Shown: one piece after another, positions 46,647 through 56,173 of the stretch
Layout of the letters: every line of letters starts with the position of its first letter
Numbering within the stretch: position 1 is the first letter of the stretch
From: Tenericutes bacterium 4572_104
GTDB taxonomy: Bacteria; Bacillota_I; Bacilli_A; Izemoplasmatales; UBA5603
Assembly: GCA_002084435.1 (NCBI GenBank)
Contig: NBLG01000006.1
Coordinates: forward strand, 1-64,000
Direction of reading: 5' to 3'
Length of the DNA stretch: 64,000 bases
Notes under the pieces: model-generated
Database searches by the model: none
What the model was told of the DNA's origin: nothing
The model's input: the letters and a program-made list of their open reading frames with translations, nothing else
Translations under genes and position numbers: made by a program

Positions 46647-47426
46647 TTAATATATATCTTTTCTTCTTTTTTTAAAGAAAATTAAATAAGTTGATAAAAT
46701 CAATAGTGTAAAATATATTCCCATAGCTATGTAAAAAATATAGGCATAATCATCTGCAATATGTGGTTTATTAGGAAATATATTATTATTTGTTAAACTT
46801 TCAAAATCACTGACTTCAGGTAAACGATTATTTTGCGTGTAAAAAGTTTCAATAAATGTTTTAATTGTAAAATCAGAATCGCTGATTCCAAAATTGGTAC
46901 TTACAAGTAATTCTCCATCTTTATTTACTAGATTTATTGTGTTATAGTTATCGTCTAAAAATAAATCTTTTGCTAAATATACTCTACCTTCATCATTAAT
47001 TCCGTTTATTAAATTCAAAGTCTTAAATCTCTGTAATGATATTTCTTGTGTTGCATTATTTGTTTGATTTTCTAAATATAAATAGTCAACTTGAGATAAA
47101 TCCTCAGTACTACTATATACAATAAGATACACTGATTCCGTTATAACAAGATTATTATTCGCATCTATGTTCGCTCTAGCAACTTCATATCCATATATAT
47201 CATATCCGTTATTTTCAATCGCTATAATTGGATCGCTTTTATAATAATCTGGGATAGATGAGTAAAAATAATAAAATTTAGGTAAATCTGAATTTTCATC
47301 TACTAAAGAGGTTCCAAAAACATCATTTAAATATTTTGTTAACATTAAATCTCTAGAATAAGTAAATGATAACAAGAAAAATCCAACGGCAATTAACGCA
47401 TACAAGAACCGCCCAAATACTCTCAT
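46647..47426 (-). CDS. Two-TM membrane protein with extracellular domain, unknown
   Basis: 259 residues. An N-terminal membrane segment (about 7-25), an extracellular region of about 200 residues with no Cys, and a C-terminal membrane segment (about 233-252) followed by a KKRRKD tail. The ATG overlaps the nuclease stop (ATGA), so it is translationally coupled to the nuclease, and the ATPase follows 32 bases later. No family is recognised. Its fixed place between a surface nuclease and an importer suggests it couples or organises them. Confidence 0.65.
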   Translation of the reverse strand: MRVFGRFLYALIAVGFFLLSFTYSRDLMLTKYLNDVFGTSLVDENSDLPKFYYFYSSIPDYYKSDPIIAIENNGYDIYGYEVARANIDANNNLVITESVYLIVYSSTEDLSQVDYLYLENQTNNATQEISLQRFKTLNLINGINDEGRVYLAKDLFLDDNYNTINLVNKDGELLVSTNFGISDSDFTIKTFIETFYTQNNRLPEVSDFESLTNNNIFPNKPHIADDYAYIFYIAMGIYFTLLILSTYLIFFKKRRKDIY

Positions 47427-49324
47427 TCGTGAACGCCTAACCCATTTTCACTAGCATATTTTTCAGCATCTTGGAACCAACTATAAATATATCTATGCCC
47501 TATTGTAAGTGTTGTATCCTCACCATAATAATTATAAGAATATCCATTAAGTACTAAATGATAGTTTAATAAAATCCAACCAGATAAATGCTCAGTTCTC
47601 ATTATTTCTCCAGTACCGCTTAATATATCATAAGTTAAGTCTTCTTCGCCTAAATAAACCCATACTAATCCAAGAGATCTTCCATAATTACCCCAATATC
47701 CAATATCAGGGTCACTTTGTATATAAATATCTTGAGCATGATTCAAAATAAAGGTTGTATATGCTTTAGCTTCTGGTCCCCAAGGATCTACTACAGGATA
47801 TGTTTCAGGAGTATCAACACCTAAGAATCGAACTCTTTTATCGCTTAAAAACCCAGGTATAAACGAAGCCGTATCACCATCATTTATATAATCTAAAACA
47901 ACGTTATCCATACCGCCTTCATTAAAAGGTAAATCAATGAATTCAAATGGCACTTCATAAGGCGTATCAATTGGGAAAGTCCCTAACACTTCTAAATAAT
48001 TAGTTACATATCCGTGCCACTCGTTATATGCATAAATACGTTCACCTTTAACAATAGAAGCATCGCGAATATATAATAAATTATCCATTACAAAGTCTTT
48101 GTTCCCTATATTATATATAGTATCAATATAAGTTCCGTTTAAATAACATAATTGAATAACATCATTGCCATCAAAATTTAAATTATCTGATACCATATCA
48201 GCTTTAGCTATAATTTCAGAATTAGCATTTAAATTAGCTACAAGATATGTTTCTCCCGGTTCTAAAATAACATCACCTAAATCAATGCTATAAGTTATGT
48301 TATAAGACCCATTAGCATAAATAACTAAATGGTAATCTGATAAATCAACATTTGAAGTTGTTGGATTATAAATTTCTATAGCTTGATCAAAAGTATCATC
48401 TCCACCATCAAGATACTTAGAAATAAATAAACTGGTTTCATCATCAGTAAATGTATTTTTATATAAATTAACAACAACAGTGTTTTCTAGATAATAATCT
48501 CCAACTTCTTGATCTTGATAGCCCATAAATAAATCTTCAGCAAAATCATCGTTTACAACATAATTAAATTCATATGAAATATTTTCGTCATCTAATACTT
48601 TGGTGATTTGTTCTTTCATCATTCCTGTTAAATCAGGTAATCTTTGAGAATTATATCCAAGCAAAACTGTTACTTCAAAATCTGTAGGTATTAAATCCCC
48701 AGGTTCTAATCCATCACCATAACCACTAAAAGTTTGATCAGGAACATCATTATCAGTAACAATTTCAATTTTGAAATCAATTCCAGCAGCTAATAAGGTT
48801 GAAATCATTTCTGTTTGATTCATTCCTGTCATATCTGGTAAAACTAATTTTGAAGTAGCTATATATACAATTATTTCATGATTATCTCTTATAGTGTCTC
48901 CAACTTGATCATTTTCTCCATAGCTTATAAAATAATTTTCATCAATATCATTATTTGTTAAATATTGAATATCATAATTCAAGTCTAATTCATCAAGTAT
49001 GGTTTCTATATCATCCTTAGACTTATTAGTTAAATCAGGTAATTCAGGATAATTAATTGAAAAGTATATCGTAACAGTAGTTCCCTCTTCAACTTTATCT
49101 CCCATTTGTAAATCGTCTCCGTATCTAACAAATTCCATATTAGGTATAGTTTCGCTTTCCTCATATGCAATAGATACTGTAACAGCTGATTCAGTAAATA
49201 AATTTTCTGCAGTTTCGGGGTCTAACCCAGTTAAATCTGGCAATTCAAATTTAGCTTGCCCACAAGCTGTAAGTGCAATTAATGCAAAAACAGTAAATGT
49301 AAAAATTAAAATTCGTTTAAACAT
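47423..49324 (-). CDS. Lipoprotein nuclease: 4 x PASTA, lamin-tail, thermonuclease (SNase)
   Basis: 633 residues. Signal peptide with lipobox LTAC (Cys21). Four PASTA repeats follow (about 25-90, 91-157, 158-225, 226-292), each starting LPDLTG or LPDMTG and ending in a beta strand. A lamin-tail domain runs about 295-440 (AIEIYNPTTSNVDLSDYHL). The C-terminal SNase domain (about 470-633) keeps the catalytic set: DGDTASF (metal Asp), RVRFLGVDTPET (Arg and Glu) and NYGRSLG (second Arg). SNases are calcium-dependent and cut DNA and RNA. The predicted location is the outer face of the membrane. PASTA domains are best known on Ser/Thr kinases and PBPs, so their presence on a nuclease is unusual. First gene of the cluster. 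Confidence 0.9.
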   Translation of the reverse strand: MFKRILIFTFTVFALIALTACGQAKFELPDLTGLDPETAENLFTESAVTVSIAYEESETIPNMEFVRYGDDLQMGDKVEEGTTVTIYFSINYPELPDLTNKSKDDIETILDELDLNYDIQYLTNNDIDENYFISYGENDQVGDTIRDNHEIIVYIATSKLVLPDMTGMNQTEMISTLLAAGIDFKIEIVTDNDVPDQTFSGYGDGLEPGDLIPTDFEVTVLLGYNSQRLPDLTGMMKEQITKVLDDENISYEFNYVVNDDFAEDLFMGYQDQEVGDYYLENTVVVNLYKNTFTDDETSLFISKYLDGGDDTFDQAIEIYNPTTSNVDLSDYHLVIYANGSYNITYSIDLGDVILEPGETYLVANLNANSEIIAKADMVSDNLNFDGNDVIQLCYLNGTYIDTIYNIGNKDFVMDNLLYIRDASIVKGERIYAYNEWHGYVTNYLEVLGTFPIDTPYEVPFEFIDLPFNEGGMDNVVLDYINDGDTASFIPGFLSDKRVRFLGVDTPETYPVVDPWGPEAKAYTTFILNHAQDIYIQSDPDIGYWGNYGRSLGLVWVYLGEEDLTYDILSGTGEIMRTEHLSGWILLNYHLVLNGYSYNYYGEDTTLTIGHRYIYSWFQDAEKYASENGLGVHE

Positions 49325-49410
49325 AAAAATTTCCTTTCTAGCATGTAAAATCGATATAAAAAGTAAAAATTAAAAGGATTATTTAATAATAATTCTATAA
49401 ATATTTAGTA

Positions 49411-49438
49411 AAAAAAAAGAAAACTACATACAGTTTCC
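49411..49438 (-). terminator. Terminator after the 94-residue membrane protein
   Basis: A short stem (GAAACT / AGTTTTC) followed by nine T residues on the minus strand. Confidence 0.65.
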
Positions 49439-49454
49439 CTAAATTTTCACAATG

Positions 49455-49739
49455 TTAAAATATATTGGTTATATAAAGACCAAATCCGCTAATTAAATCT
49501 TTAATTGAATCTAACACTGTTGTTTGAGTATATAAATAATACAATCCTCCGCCTAGTATTGCTATTACTAAAAATGCTTTTATAAATTTCTTTATAAACG
49601 CAAAAAAACCTACTAGGATAAAAATTACTGCCACTATATAAATTACCCATTGTAACCAATTTGCTTGAGTTTCAACTAAATCTAAATAATTATGGATATC
49701 CGTTAATCCAAATGCTGTATAAAATGAATTAAGTAACAT
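49455..49739 (-). CDS. Small membrane protein, unknown
   Basis: 94 residues with two adjacent membrane helices (about residues 30-50 and 53-70) joined by a short basic KKFIKA turn, and amphipathic ends. AGGAGG lies upstream of ATG. It stands alone between the nuclease operon and recR, with its own terminator. No known family. Confidence 0.6.
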   Translation of the reverse strand: MLLNSFYTAFGLTDIHNYLDLVETQANWLQWVIYIVAVIFILVGFFAFIKKFIKAFLVIAILGGGLYYLYTQTTVLDSIKDLISGFGLYITNIF

Positions 49740-49842
49740 ATTAAATCCTCCTTAAATTTTTTCTCTTTTTTAAGTGATATTATTTATATTATTATATCAT
49801 AATAATAATATTCAAGCGACTTTTTTATTAATTTTCTTACTT

Positions 49843-50439
49843 TTATATCTTTCTTCTGTTCTCAATCGCTTTAGATAATGTTAAATCATCAGCGAATTCT
49901 AGATTAAGCCCCACAGGAACACCATATCCTATTCTTGTTACTAAAACATCTATACTTTTAAGAACCTTGCTTATATATAAGGCTGTAGTTTCTCCTTCTT
50001 GAGTAGATGATGTAGCTATAATTACCTCTTTAACTTCTTCATTTGCGATTCTAGGCCACAAAGAAGAGAGATTTATATCTTCCGGACCAACGCCATCTAT
50101 TGGCGAAATTACACCATTTAATACATGATAGTATCCTTTATATTCTCCGGATTTTTCTATTGAAAATACATCCTTTGGTGATTCAACTACCATTATTATT
50201 TCATGATTACGATTAGGGTTTTGACAAACATCACATAATTCATTGTCAGTTAGATGTCCGCACCTAGGACAATAATGAACTTCTTTTTTTATAGATAAAA
50301 TTGCTCGACTAAAATTATCTGTGTCTTCTTCAGATAATTTATTAAAAGTATATAAAGCGTAACGCTCTGCTGTTTTTCTTCCAATCCCTGGATATTTCAT
50401 AAATTCTGTAATTAGTTTTTCAAATGCTTTTGGTAACAT
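49843..50439 (-). CDS. recR: Recombination mediator RecR
   Basis: 198 residues. RecR works with RecO/RecF to load RecA on gapped DNA. Helix-hairpin-helix MKYPGIGRKTAERYAL near the N-end, zinc finger CPRCGHLTDNELCDVC (about 57-72), TOPRIM domain with VVESPKD. The start overlaps the ybaB stop by one base; dnaX-ybaB-recR is the classic operon. Confidence 0.96.
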   Translation of the reverse strand: MLPKAFEKLITEFMKYPGIGRKTAERYALYTFNKLSEEDTDNFSRAILSIKKEVHYCPRCGHLTDNELCDVCQNPNRNHEIIMVVESPKDVFSIEKSGEYKGYYHVLNGVISPIDGVGPEDINLSSLWPRIANEEVKEVIIATSSTQEGETTALYISKVLKSIDVLVTRIGYGVPVGLNLEFADDLTLSKAIENRRKI

Positions 50440-50747
50440 TAAAACATCCCCGATATATTTAGACCATTTGTAATTGCCCCTAATGTTTCTTCTAATTCTT
50501 TATCTATCTTACTGAATGCATCATTTAAAGCTGCAACTATTAAATCTTGTAACATATCAATATCCTCTAAATCAATTTCATCTTTCTTAATTTCAATTGA
50601 TTCAACTCTCTTTGATCCTTTAACTGCAACTTTAACAACAGACCCTCCGGCCTGCCCATAAAAAGTTGAAGCATTAATTTCTGCTTGTATTTTTTTTATA
50701 TCGTCTTGCATTTTTTTAATTTGTTTTAACATTTGAGGATTAAACAT
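50439..50747 (-). CDS. YbaB/EbfC family nucleoid-associated protein
   Basis: 102 residues with the family pattern MLKQIKKMQDDIKKIQAE at the N-end and DLVVAALNDAF-like helix at the C-end. These dimers bind DNA with little sequence preference. It sits between dnaX and recR as in most bacteria. Confidence 0.92.
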   Translation of the reverse strand: MFNPQMLKQIKKMQDDIKKIQAEINASTFYGQAGGSVVKVAVKGSKRVESIEIKKDEIDLEDIDMLQDLIVAALNDAFSKIDKELEETLGAITNGLNISGMF

Positions 50748-50758
50748 ATCCTTACCTC

Positions 50759-52612
50759 CTATTTTTTAATTTTAACAATATCTCCAAATAAATCAATAGC
50801 GTCTGTTACAACTTTTGGTTGAATATTATTTGTATTTAATGTGTTATCTTCAATAGACATATGTTTCAATTCATCAGAATTAATTTTGGTAAGTTTAATT
50901 TGTCTTTTTCCTTTATTCCAAAGCTCCATAAATTCTTTGGCTAAATCATTAAAAATATCTTCAGGTAAAGCTATGAAATCAATTTCTCTATTATAATGTC
51001 TAGATATTATTGTTTTAGATATTTCTTTATTTTTTGGAGTCATTAACTGATTACAAATAGAAGCGCTTGGAAAAGCAATGATAATATTTTTATAGGAACT
51101 AGCAACTATTGTTCCTATTTGTAATATCTTAGATATGTATTTTTCTTCTTCGGTTTTAGCGCTTTTTCTTAATTGAAACCAATTATTAATTAGTTTAACT
51201 TTGTCTTCTCGGTTCCCGTTATTTAACACTTGTTCAACAAACTCAATAGAATATGTATTATTTAAATCCTCATTCACTTCGGTTAAACTATTTTCATCTT
51301 CATTCAGCGGATTATTTTCTTGTTTTTGAAGTGTAAGATCATTATCATCAAGTTTTATATCTTCTAAAATATCTTTCTCTTGTTTTTCTTCGTTTATCTC
51401 GATAATTTCTTGAATCATTTTTTTTGTATCGCGCTGTTTTAAGGCGTCAATGTTACTTTTTATTTTTTCGATTTCTACAATTCTTTTTTCTAAATCATCG
51501 ATAATTGAGATTATTTTTGACTCGCTTCCTATTTCTTCATCAGTTATTTTAATGAAAGCTAACTCCAAATATATTTTAGGATTATTACTCCATTTTATAT
51601 CGTTAAAAACTTTATTTAAAACATCTAAAATGAAAAATATTTGACGATTGCCTACTTCTTTAGATAACTTAATAAATTCTTCGTTTTTATATAATAAATT
51701 AGTTTCATCTAATTTTCTTATATTTCTTAGCATCAAAATGTCTCTAAAAAATTCTATTAAATTTAAAACTATCTTTCTAGTCTCTTTACCTTCAGTAATT
51801 AAAGAGTCTAACAACTCTATTGCTTTCGTGGTATTTCCCTTAATTAAGGCCTCTGCCAACTCTATTTGCATTTTCAAAGATACAGCGCCAGTTACTTGAT
51901 TAACATCATCCTCACTGATGTGATTTGGACTATAAGCCCTTACTTGATCCAACATGCTAATGGCATCTCTTAATCCGCCTTCGGCATACAAAGCTATTTG
52001 ATGAATTGCTTCTTTATCAATGCTTATTTTCTCTTTGTCTATAATTTCGTTTAATTTTTTGATAATATCTTTTGTGTTAATTGCTTTAAAATCAAATCTC
52101 TGGCAACGAGATTGAATAGTTAATGGAATTTTTTGTGGCTCAGTAGTACATAAAATAAAAATAACATGTGCAGGTGGCTCTTCTAATGTTTTTAACAACG
52201 CATTGAATGCTCCGGTACTTAACATATGAACTTCATCTATAATATAAACTTTATATTTCACATATCCTGGTAGATATTTAACTTTATCTCTAATTTCTCT
52301 TATTTCATCTACTCCATTATTACTAGCGGCATCTATTTCAATAACATCACTTATTAACCCGCTAGTAATCCCTTTACAATTTTCACATTCATTACACGGA
52401 TTTTCAACTGGTGCATGAACACAGTTAACTGCTTTTGCAAGAATTTTAGCTATTGATGTTTTTCCAGTTCCTCTAGGGCCACTAAAAAGATATGCATGAG
52501 CAACCTTGTCGTTTACTAAAGCATTTTTTAAAGTTGTAGTTATATGATCTTGTCCAACCACTTCATTGAAATCTTGTGGGCGAAAAATTCTATATAATGC
52601 TTTATAACTCAT
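50759..52612 (-). CDS. dnaX: DNA polymerase III subunit gamma/tau
   Basis: Clamp-loader ATPase of 617 residues: Walker A GPRGTGKTS (about 45-53), zinc module CVHAPVENPCNECENC, DEVHMLS Walker B, SRC motif SRCQRFDFK, then a long charged tau-like C-terminal region (about 370-617). The full-length tau form is encoded; no slippery A-run with a shifted stop was noticed. Confidence 0.96.
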   Translation of the reverse strand: MSYKALYRIFRPQDFNEVVGQDHITTTLKNALVNDKVAHAYLFSGPRGTGKTSIAKILAKAVNCVHAPVENPCNECENCKGITSGLISDVIEIDAASNNGVDEIREIRDKVKYLPGYVKYKVYIIDEVHMLSTGAFNALLKTLEEPPAHVIFILCTTEPQKIPLTIQSRCQRFDFKAINTKDIIKKLNEIIDKEKISIDKEAIHQIALYAEGGLRDAISMLDQVRAYSPNHISEDDVNQVTGAVSLKMQIELAEALIKGNTTKAIELLDSLITEGKETRKIVLNLIEFFRDILMLRNIRKLDETNLLYKNEEFIKLSKEVGNRQIFFILDVLNKVFNDIKWSNNPKIYLELAFIKITDEEIGSESKIISIIDDLEKRIVEIEKIKSNIDALKQRDTKKMIQEIIEINEEKQEKDILEDIKLDDNDLTLQKQENNPLNEDENSLTEVNEDLNNTYSIEFVEQVLNNGNREDKVKLINNWFQLRKSAKTEEEKYISKILQIGTIVASSYKNIIIAFPSASICNQLMTPKNKEISKTIISRHYNREIDFIALPEDIFNDLAKEFMELWNKGKRQIKLTKINSDELKHMSIEDNTLNTNNIQPKVVTDAIDLFGDIVKIKK

Positions 52613-52697
52613 GACTTACCTCCTTATAATTTAAGTAAAACATTTTATTACAATATATCTTCTATATAAATATTATACCTTATTTAATAAGATTTTC

Positions 52698-53180
52698 CTA
52701 ATCGCTTATATTGTCTTTTTTGTTTTCTTTTAAATAATTTATTACATACTTCATAGCTCTTTTTTCTAGAGAGCCTTTACGATATTTTTTTTCTAATCTA
52801 TTAATATTATAAGTTTCATTTTCTCCATTTTCGTAAATATAATATGCTTTTTTTAAACTTTCTTGAAAATTCTTATTTATCTGTAATCTTCGGAATTCTT
52901 CAATAAGAAATTCATTTGAATCTCTCATTATTTGACTGATTTTATCTAAAAATTCAGCTTCATAATCAATTTTACGTTTACGTTTATTAAAACGATCCAT
53001 TAATACATCGCTTCCATAATAAAATCCTGTAAATATAAATGGCATAAACCATAGTACATAAACATCATTAACTGTAGCGTCTTTAAAAAACATCATATAG
53101 ATTGAATATCCTAAAACTAACACAACAGAGAAAATAAAAATAATTAGATAAAATTTAAATGGCTTTTTAATTTGTCTCAT
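52698..53180 (-). CDS. Two-TM protein with cytoplasmic helical tail, unknown
   Basis: 160 residues. Two membrane helices (about 9-31 and 42-60), then a basic, helical cytoplasmic region (residues 65-160) rich in Lys, Arg and Glu. No motif recognised. It is divergent from mnmE across a 163-bp gap. Confidence 0.55.
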   Translation of the reverse strand: MRQIKKPFKFYLIIFIFSVVLVLGYSIYMMFFKDATVNDVYVLWFMPFIFTGFYYGSDVLMDRFNKRKRKIDYEAEFLDKISQIMRDSNEFLIEEFRRLQINKNFQESLKKAYYIYENGENETYNINRLEKKYRKGSLEKRAMKYVINYLKENKKDNISD

Positions 53181-53355
53181 ACCTATCCTAAATTATAATT
53201 AAAGTTACAATCCTTGTAAAATTAATTATATCTCCTCTCTTTATATAATCAACATTTTTTTATATTTTCTGAATAAATAATATAGAAAATTATTACCTAT
53301 TAAGTATTATACATTATTTTATAATAAATATGGTAAAATATTATTGGTGATTAAT

Positions 53356-54705
53356 ATGATATTTGATACAATCGTTGCAAAAACAACTGCGGATGGAATT
53401 AGCGCTATAAATGTTATTCGTATATCAGGCGATGATGCTTTTTCAATTGTTAATAAAATCTTTAAAGGGGCAGACTTAGAAAAAGCTAAATCTCATACAA
53501 TTAAATATGGATATATACATGATAACAATAAAATCATTGATGAAGTAATGGTTTTTTTATATCGCGCGCCAAAATCATTTACTGCAGAAGATGTAATTGA
53601 AATTTCAACTCATGGAGGAAATTTCATAGCTAGTGAAGTTATTAAATTATTAATAAAACATGGTGCACGTTTAGCTGAAAACGGTGAATTTACAAAAAGA
53701 GCTTATCTTAATGGCCGTCTTGACCTTACTGAAGCTGAAAGTATTATGGATATTGTTAATGCTAAAACTTATGAACAATTATCCTTAGCTAATAAACAAC
53801 TTAGAGGTGATGTTCATAAATTAATAAATGGCTTACAAAGTAAAATACTTAATATAATAGCTAATATAGAAGTTAACATTGATTATCCTGAATATGATGA
53901 TGTTATACAATTAACTAATGATATTATTATTCCAAGCATTGAAAACCTATTAAAAGAAATAAACTTCATTTTAAAAGAAGCTAATACCGGCGCTGTTATA
54001 AGGGATGGCATAAAAACTGTAATAGTAGGCAAACCAAATGTAGGCAAATCTAGCTTATTGAATTCTTTGCTAAAAGAAGAAAAAGCAATTGTAACTAATA
54101 TCTCTGGTACAACAAGAGATTTAATTGAAGCCGAATTAAATTTAAACGGTATTATACTAAAATTAATAGATACTGCTGGTATAAGAAATACAGATGATGT
54201 GATTGAAAAAATAGGTATAGAAAAAACAATACAAGCAATTAAAAAAGCAACTTTAGTTCTTTTAGTTTTAGACCAAAGCAATCATTTAACTGATCTCGAT
54301 AAAGAGTTATTAGAATTAACAAAAAATAAAACAAGAATATTAATAGGTAATAAAATTGATTTAGGTAATAAAATTGATATTATAAATGAGAATATGATAA
54401 ATATATCCGCTCTCAAAAATGAGGGTGTTGATTTGTTAGCTGATGAAGTAAGGAAATTATTTATTGATGAAAATATAATATCCGATAATTATACTATCGT
54501 TTCTAATACTAGGCATATAGGAAAAATAGAGGAGGCTAAAAAATCATTGACTGATGCTTTAACTGCATGTAAACAATCAGTCCCTATAGATATGATAGAG
54601 ATTGATTTAAGACACGCTTGGACATCTTTGGGAGAAATAACAGGTAAAAGCAGAACAGATGATTTAATCGCTACATTATTCCAAAACTTTTGTTTAGGAA
54701 AATAA
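53356..54705 (+). CDS. mnmE: tRNA modification GTPase MnmE
   Basis: 449 residues. N-terminal formyl-THF-binding domain, helical domain, inserted G domain with GKPNVGKSS (G1, about residue 223), DTAGIR (G3) and GNKIDL (G4), and the C-terminal CLGK with the catalytic Cys. It forms the U34-modifying complex with MnmG (8690-10552). The ATG at 53356 has GGTGAT upstream; four earlier in-frame codons from 53344 (GTG) are not favoured. A parS-like palindrome follows the stop immediately. Confidence 0.96.
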   Translation: MIFDTIVAKTTADGISAINVIRISGDDAFSIVNKIFKGADLEKAKSHTIKYGYIHDNNKIIDEVMVFLYRAPKSFTAEDVIEISTHGGNFIASEVIKLLIKHGARLAENGEFTKRAYLNGRLDLTEAESIMDIVNAKTYEQLSLANKQLRGDVHKLINGLQSKILNIIANIEVNIDYPEYDDVIQLTNDIIIPSIENLLKEINFILKEANTGAVIRDGIKTVIVGKPNVGKSSLLNSLLKEEKAIVTNISGTTRDLIEAELNLNGIILKLIDTAGIRNTDDVIEKIGIEKTIQAIKKATLVLLVLDQSNHLTDLDKELLELTKNKTRILIGNKIDLGNKIDIINENMINISALKNEGVDLLADEVRKLFIDENIISDNYTIVSNTRHIGKIEEAKKSLTDALTACKQSVPIDMIEIDLRHAWTSLGEITGKSRTDDLIATLFQNFCLGK

Positions 54706-54721
54706 TGTTTCATGTGAAACC
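54706..54721. promoter_or_regulatory. parS-like ParB binding site
   Basis: TGTTTCATGTGAAACC matches the bacterial parS consensus (TGTTTCACGTGAAACA) at 14 of 16 positions and keeps the two GTTTCA/TGAAAC arms. It directly follows the mnmE stop. With parAB in the same window this is a plausible ParB loading site near the origin. Confidence 0.75.
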
Positions 54722-54731
54722 TTATAAATAT

Positions 54732-54758
54732 AACCACATCCTAAAGGTGTGGTTTTTA
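54732..54758 (+). terminator. Terminator after mnmE
   Basis: Stem AACCACA / TGTGGTT, nine-base loop and a T-run, 26 bases past mnmE and just after the parS-like site. Confidence 0.8.
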
Positions 54759-54817
54759 TTTTGTAATATTTATATATCAATTACAATTACATCTAATATA
54801 TAGTATAATGTATTAAC

Positions 54818-55633
54818 TTAATAATTGTCTAAAAAACTAGTCTTTCCATCTTCGCTGAAATATCCTAAAATAGAATCTATATTAACGTTTTCTGCAGAGC
54901 GAAAAATATTGATATCTATATTCTCATAAACCTGTCTTAAGTGATTAATCAAATCTTTCATTTCTTTCCGCTTGCTATCTTCATTGCGGTCTTGAAATTC
55001 GCAACCCTTTGATGGAAATGAAATATCATGATATTTAACGAATCTTTCAATATCATTTTCTTTAATTAAATACATAGGTCTTATAAGTTCTATTCCTTCA
55101 TAATTTTTGGATTTAGCTTTTGGTAACATAGTTTTAAATGTACCCGTATAAAACATATTCATTAAAGTAGTTTCAATTACATCATCAAAATGATGCCCTA
55201 AAGCTAATTTGTTACATCCTAAATCTTTAGCTTTTTGATATAAAAAACCCCTGCGCATTCTTGCGCATAAAAAACAAGGGGCTTTGGGATTCATCTTATT
55301 TGCAATTGCATAAATATTTGATTTTACAACTACTGTATCTATCCCTATTTTTTTACAATTATCTAAATGATTTTGTAAAAAGGATTCTTTAAATCCAGAA
55401 TCCATTGTAAGATATACTGTAGTTATATTCTTATTATAATGTAATTTGTATTCTTCAAATAATGCAGCTAAAACTAAAGAATCTTTTCCCCCACTTAAAG
55501 CAACACAAACCTTATCATTTTCATCTATTAAATGATATGTGTCAATAGCTCTTAAAAAGCGTGCTAATAATGGGCTTTTATATTTTTTATTTAAAGATCT
55601 AGAAACTGTAAGAGAATAATTTTTCTTTTCCAT
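54818..55633 (-). CDS. TtcA-family tRNA thiolation ATPase
   Basis: 271 residues of the PP-loop superfamily. SGGKDSLVLAALF (about 48-60) binds ATP, CFLCARMRRG supplies a CxxC pair for an iron-sulfur cluster, and GHHFDDVIETT is family-specific. TtcA makes 2-thiocytidine at C32 of some tRNAs; related TtuA acts on T54. The CxxC spacing fits TtcA. The N-end is short and basic. Confidence 0.85.
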   Translation of the reverse strand: MEKKNYSLTVSRSLNKKYKSPLLARFLRAIDTYHLIDENDKVCVALSGGKDSLVLAALFEEYKLHYNKNITTVYLTMDSGFKESFLQNHLDNCKKIGIDTVVVKSNIYAIANKMNPKAPCFLCARMRRGFLYQKAKDLGCNKLALGHHFDDVIETTLMNMFYTGTFKTMLPKAKSKNYEGIELIRPMYLIKENDIERFVKYHDISFPSKGCEFQDRNEDSKRKEMKDLINHLRQVYENIDINIFRSAENVNIDSILGYFSEDGKTSFLDNY

Positions 55634-55715
55634 TTTATCACCTTATTACTATTATACACTAAATTTTGTATATAAATAATAATTTTAAATAATTTTAAAT
55701 AATCTCCAATATTTA

Positions 55716-55744
55716 TTGATAATTAATTAATTATATGTTATAAT
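55716..55744 (+). promoter_or_regulatory. Promoter of the 55785 operon
   Basis: TTGATA (55716-55721), 17-bp spacer, TATAAT (55739-55744), about 40 bases before the first ATG, which has a GGAGG box. Confidence 0.75.
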
Positions 55745-55784
55745 GTTATATATCTAAAATCTGTATTATAATGGAGGTTGAAAT

Positions 55785-56171
55785 ATGAGTAATTTTGTTT
55801 GGGCATCAAAAAAACCACTAGATGAAATAGCTACTCTTTACGAAGCTAATATTACCCTAAATAAGTCAGCTACTTTATACTTTGAAAATGCTTATGTAGT
55901 TCTTCTTGGTTTAGATAAAGAAAATAAGAAAATCGCGATAAAACCAATTACAAAAGAAGAGATTAGTTTAGGGTTTATCCCAGAGGAACAAAGACATAAT
56001 ATTACTGTAAAATCTAGCTATTCAAGAATTTGTAATAAATTATTTTTAAAAGAAGTATCTAAATTAATAGGATTAGAATTTAAAGAACGCCATCAATCCT
56101 ATAAATTTAATGCTTATTGGGACAATAAAGAAAATGCTTTAATTATTGATTTAAATAAGAAAGAGGTGTGA
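55785..56171 (+). CDS. Conserved-looking cytoplasmic protein, unknown
   Basis: 128 residues. Mixed alpha/beta, no signal or membrane segment. The first half is beta-rich (ATLYFENAYVVLLGLD, KIAIKPITKEE). The second half has YSRICNKLFLKEVSKLIGLEF and ends in a strand pair. It vaguely recalls small swapped-hairpin DNA-binding folds, but I cannot name a family. First gene of a four-gene operon with NfeD, RDD and SPFH proteins; its TGA overlaps the ribosome-binding region of the NfeD gene. Confidence 0.6.
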   Translation: MSNFVWASKKPLDEIATLYEANITLNKSATLYFENAYVVLLGLDKENKKIAIKPITKEEISLGFIPEEQRHNITVKSSYSRICNKLFLKEVSKLIGLEFKERHQSYKFNAYWDNKENALIIDLNKKEV

Positions 56172-56173
56172 TT

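Noticed and set aside
50759..52612. Programmed frameshift in dnaX
   Set aside because: No A-rich slippery run followed by an early shifted stop and hairpin was seen; the frame is continuous.
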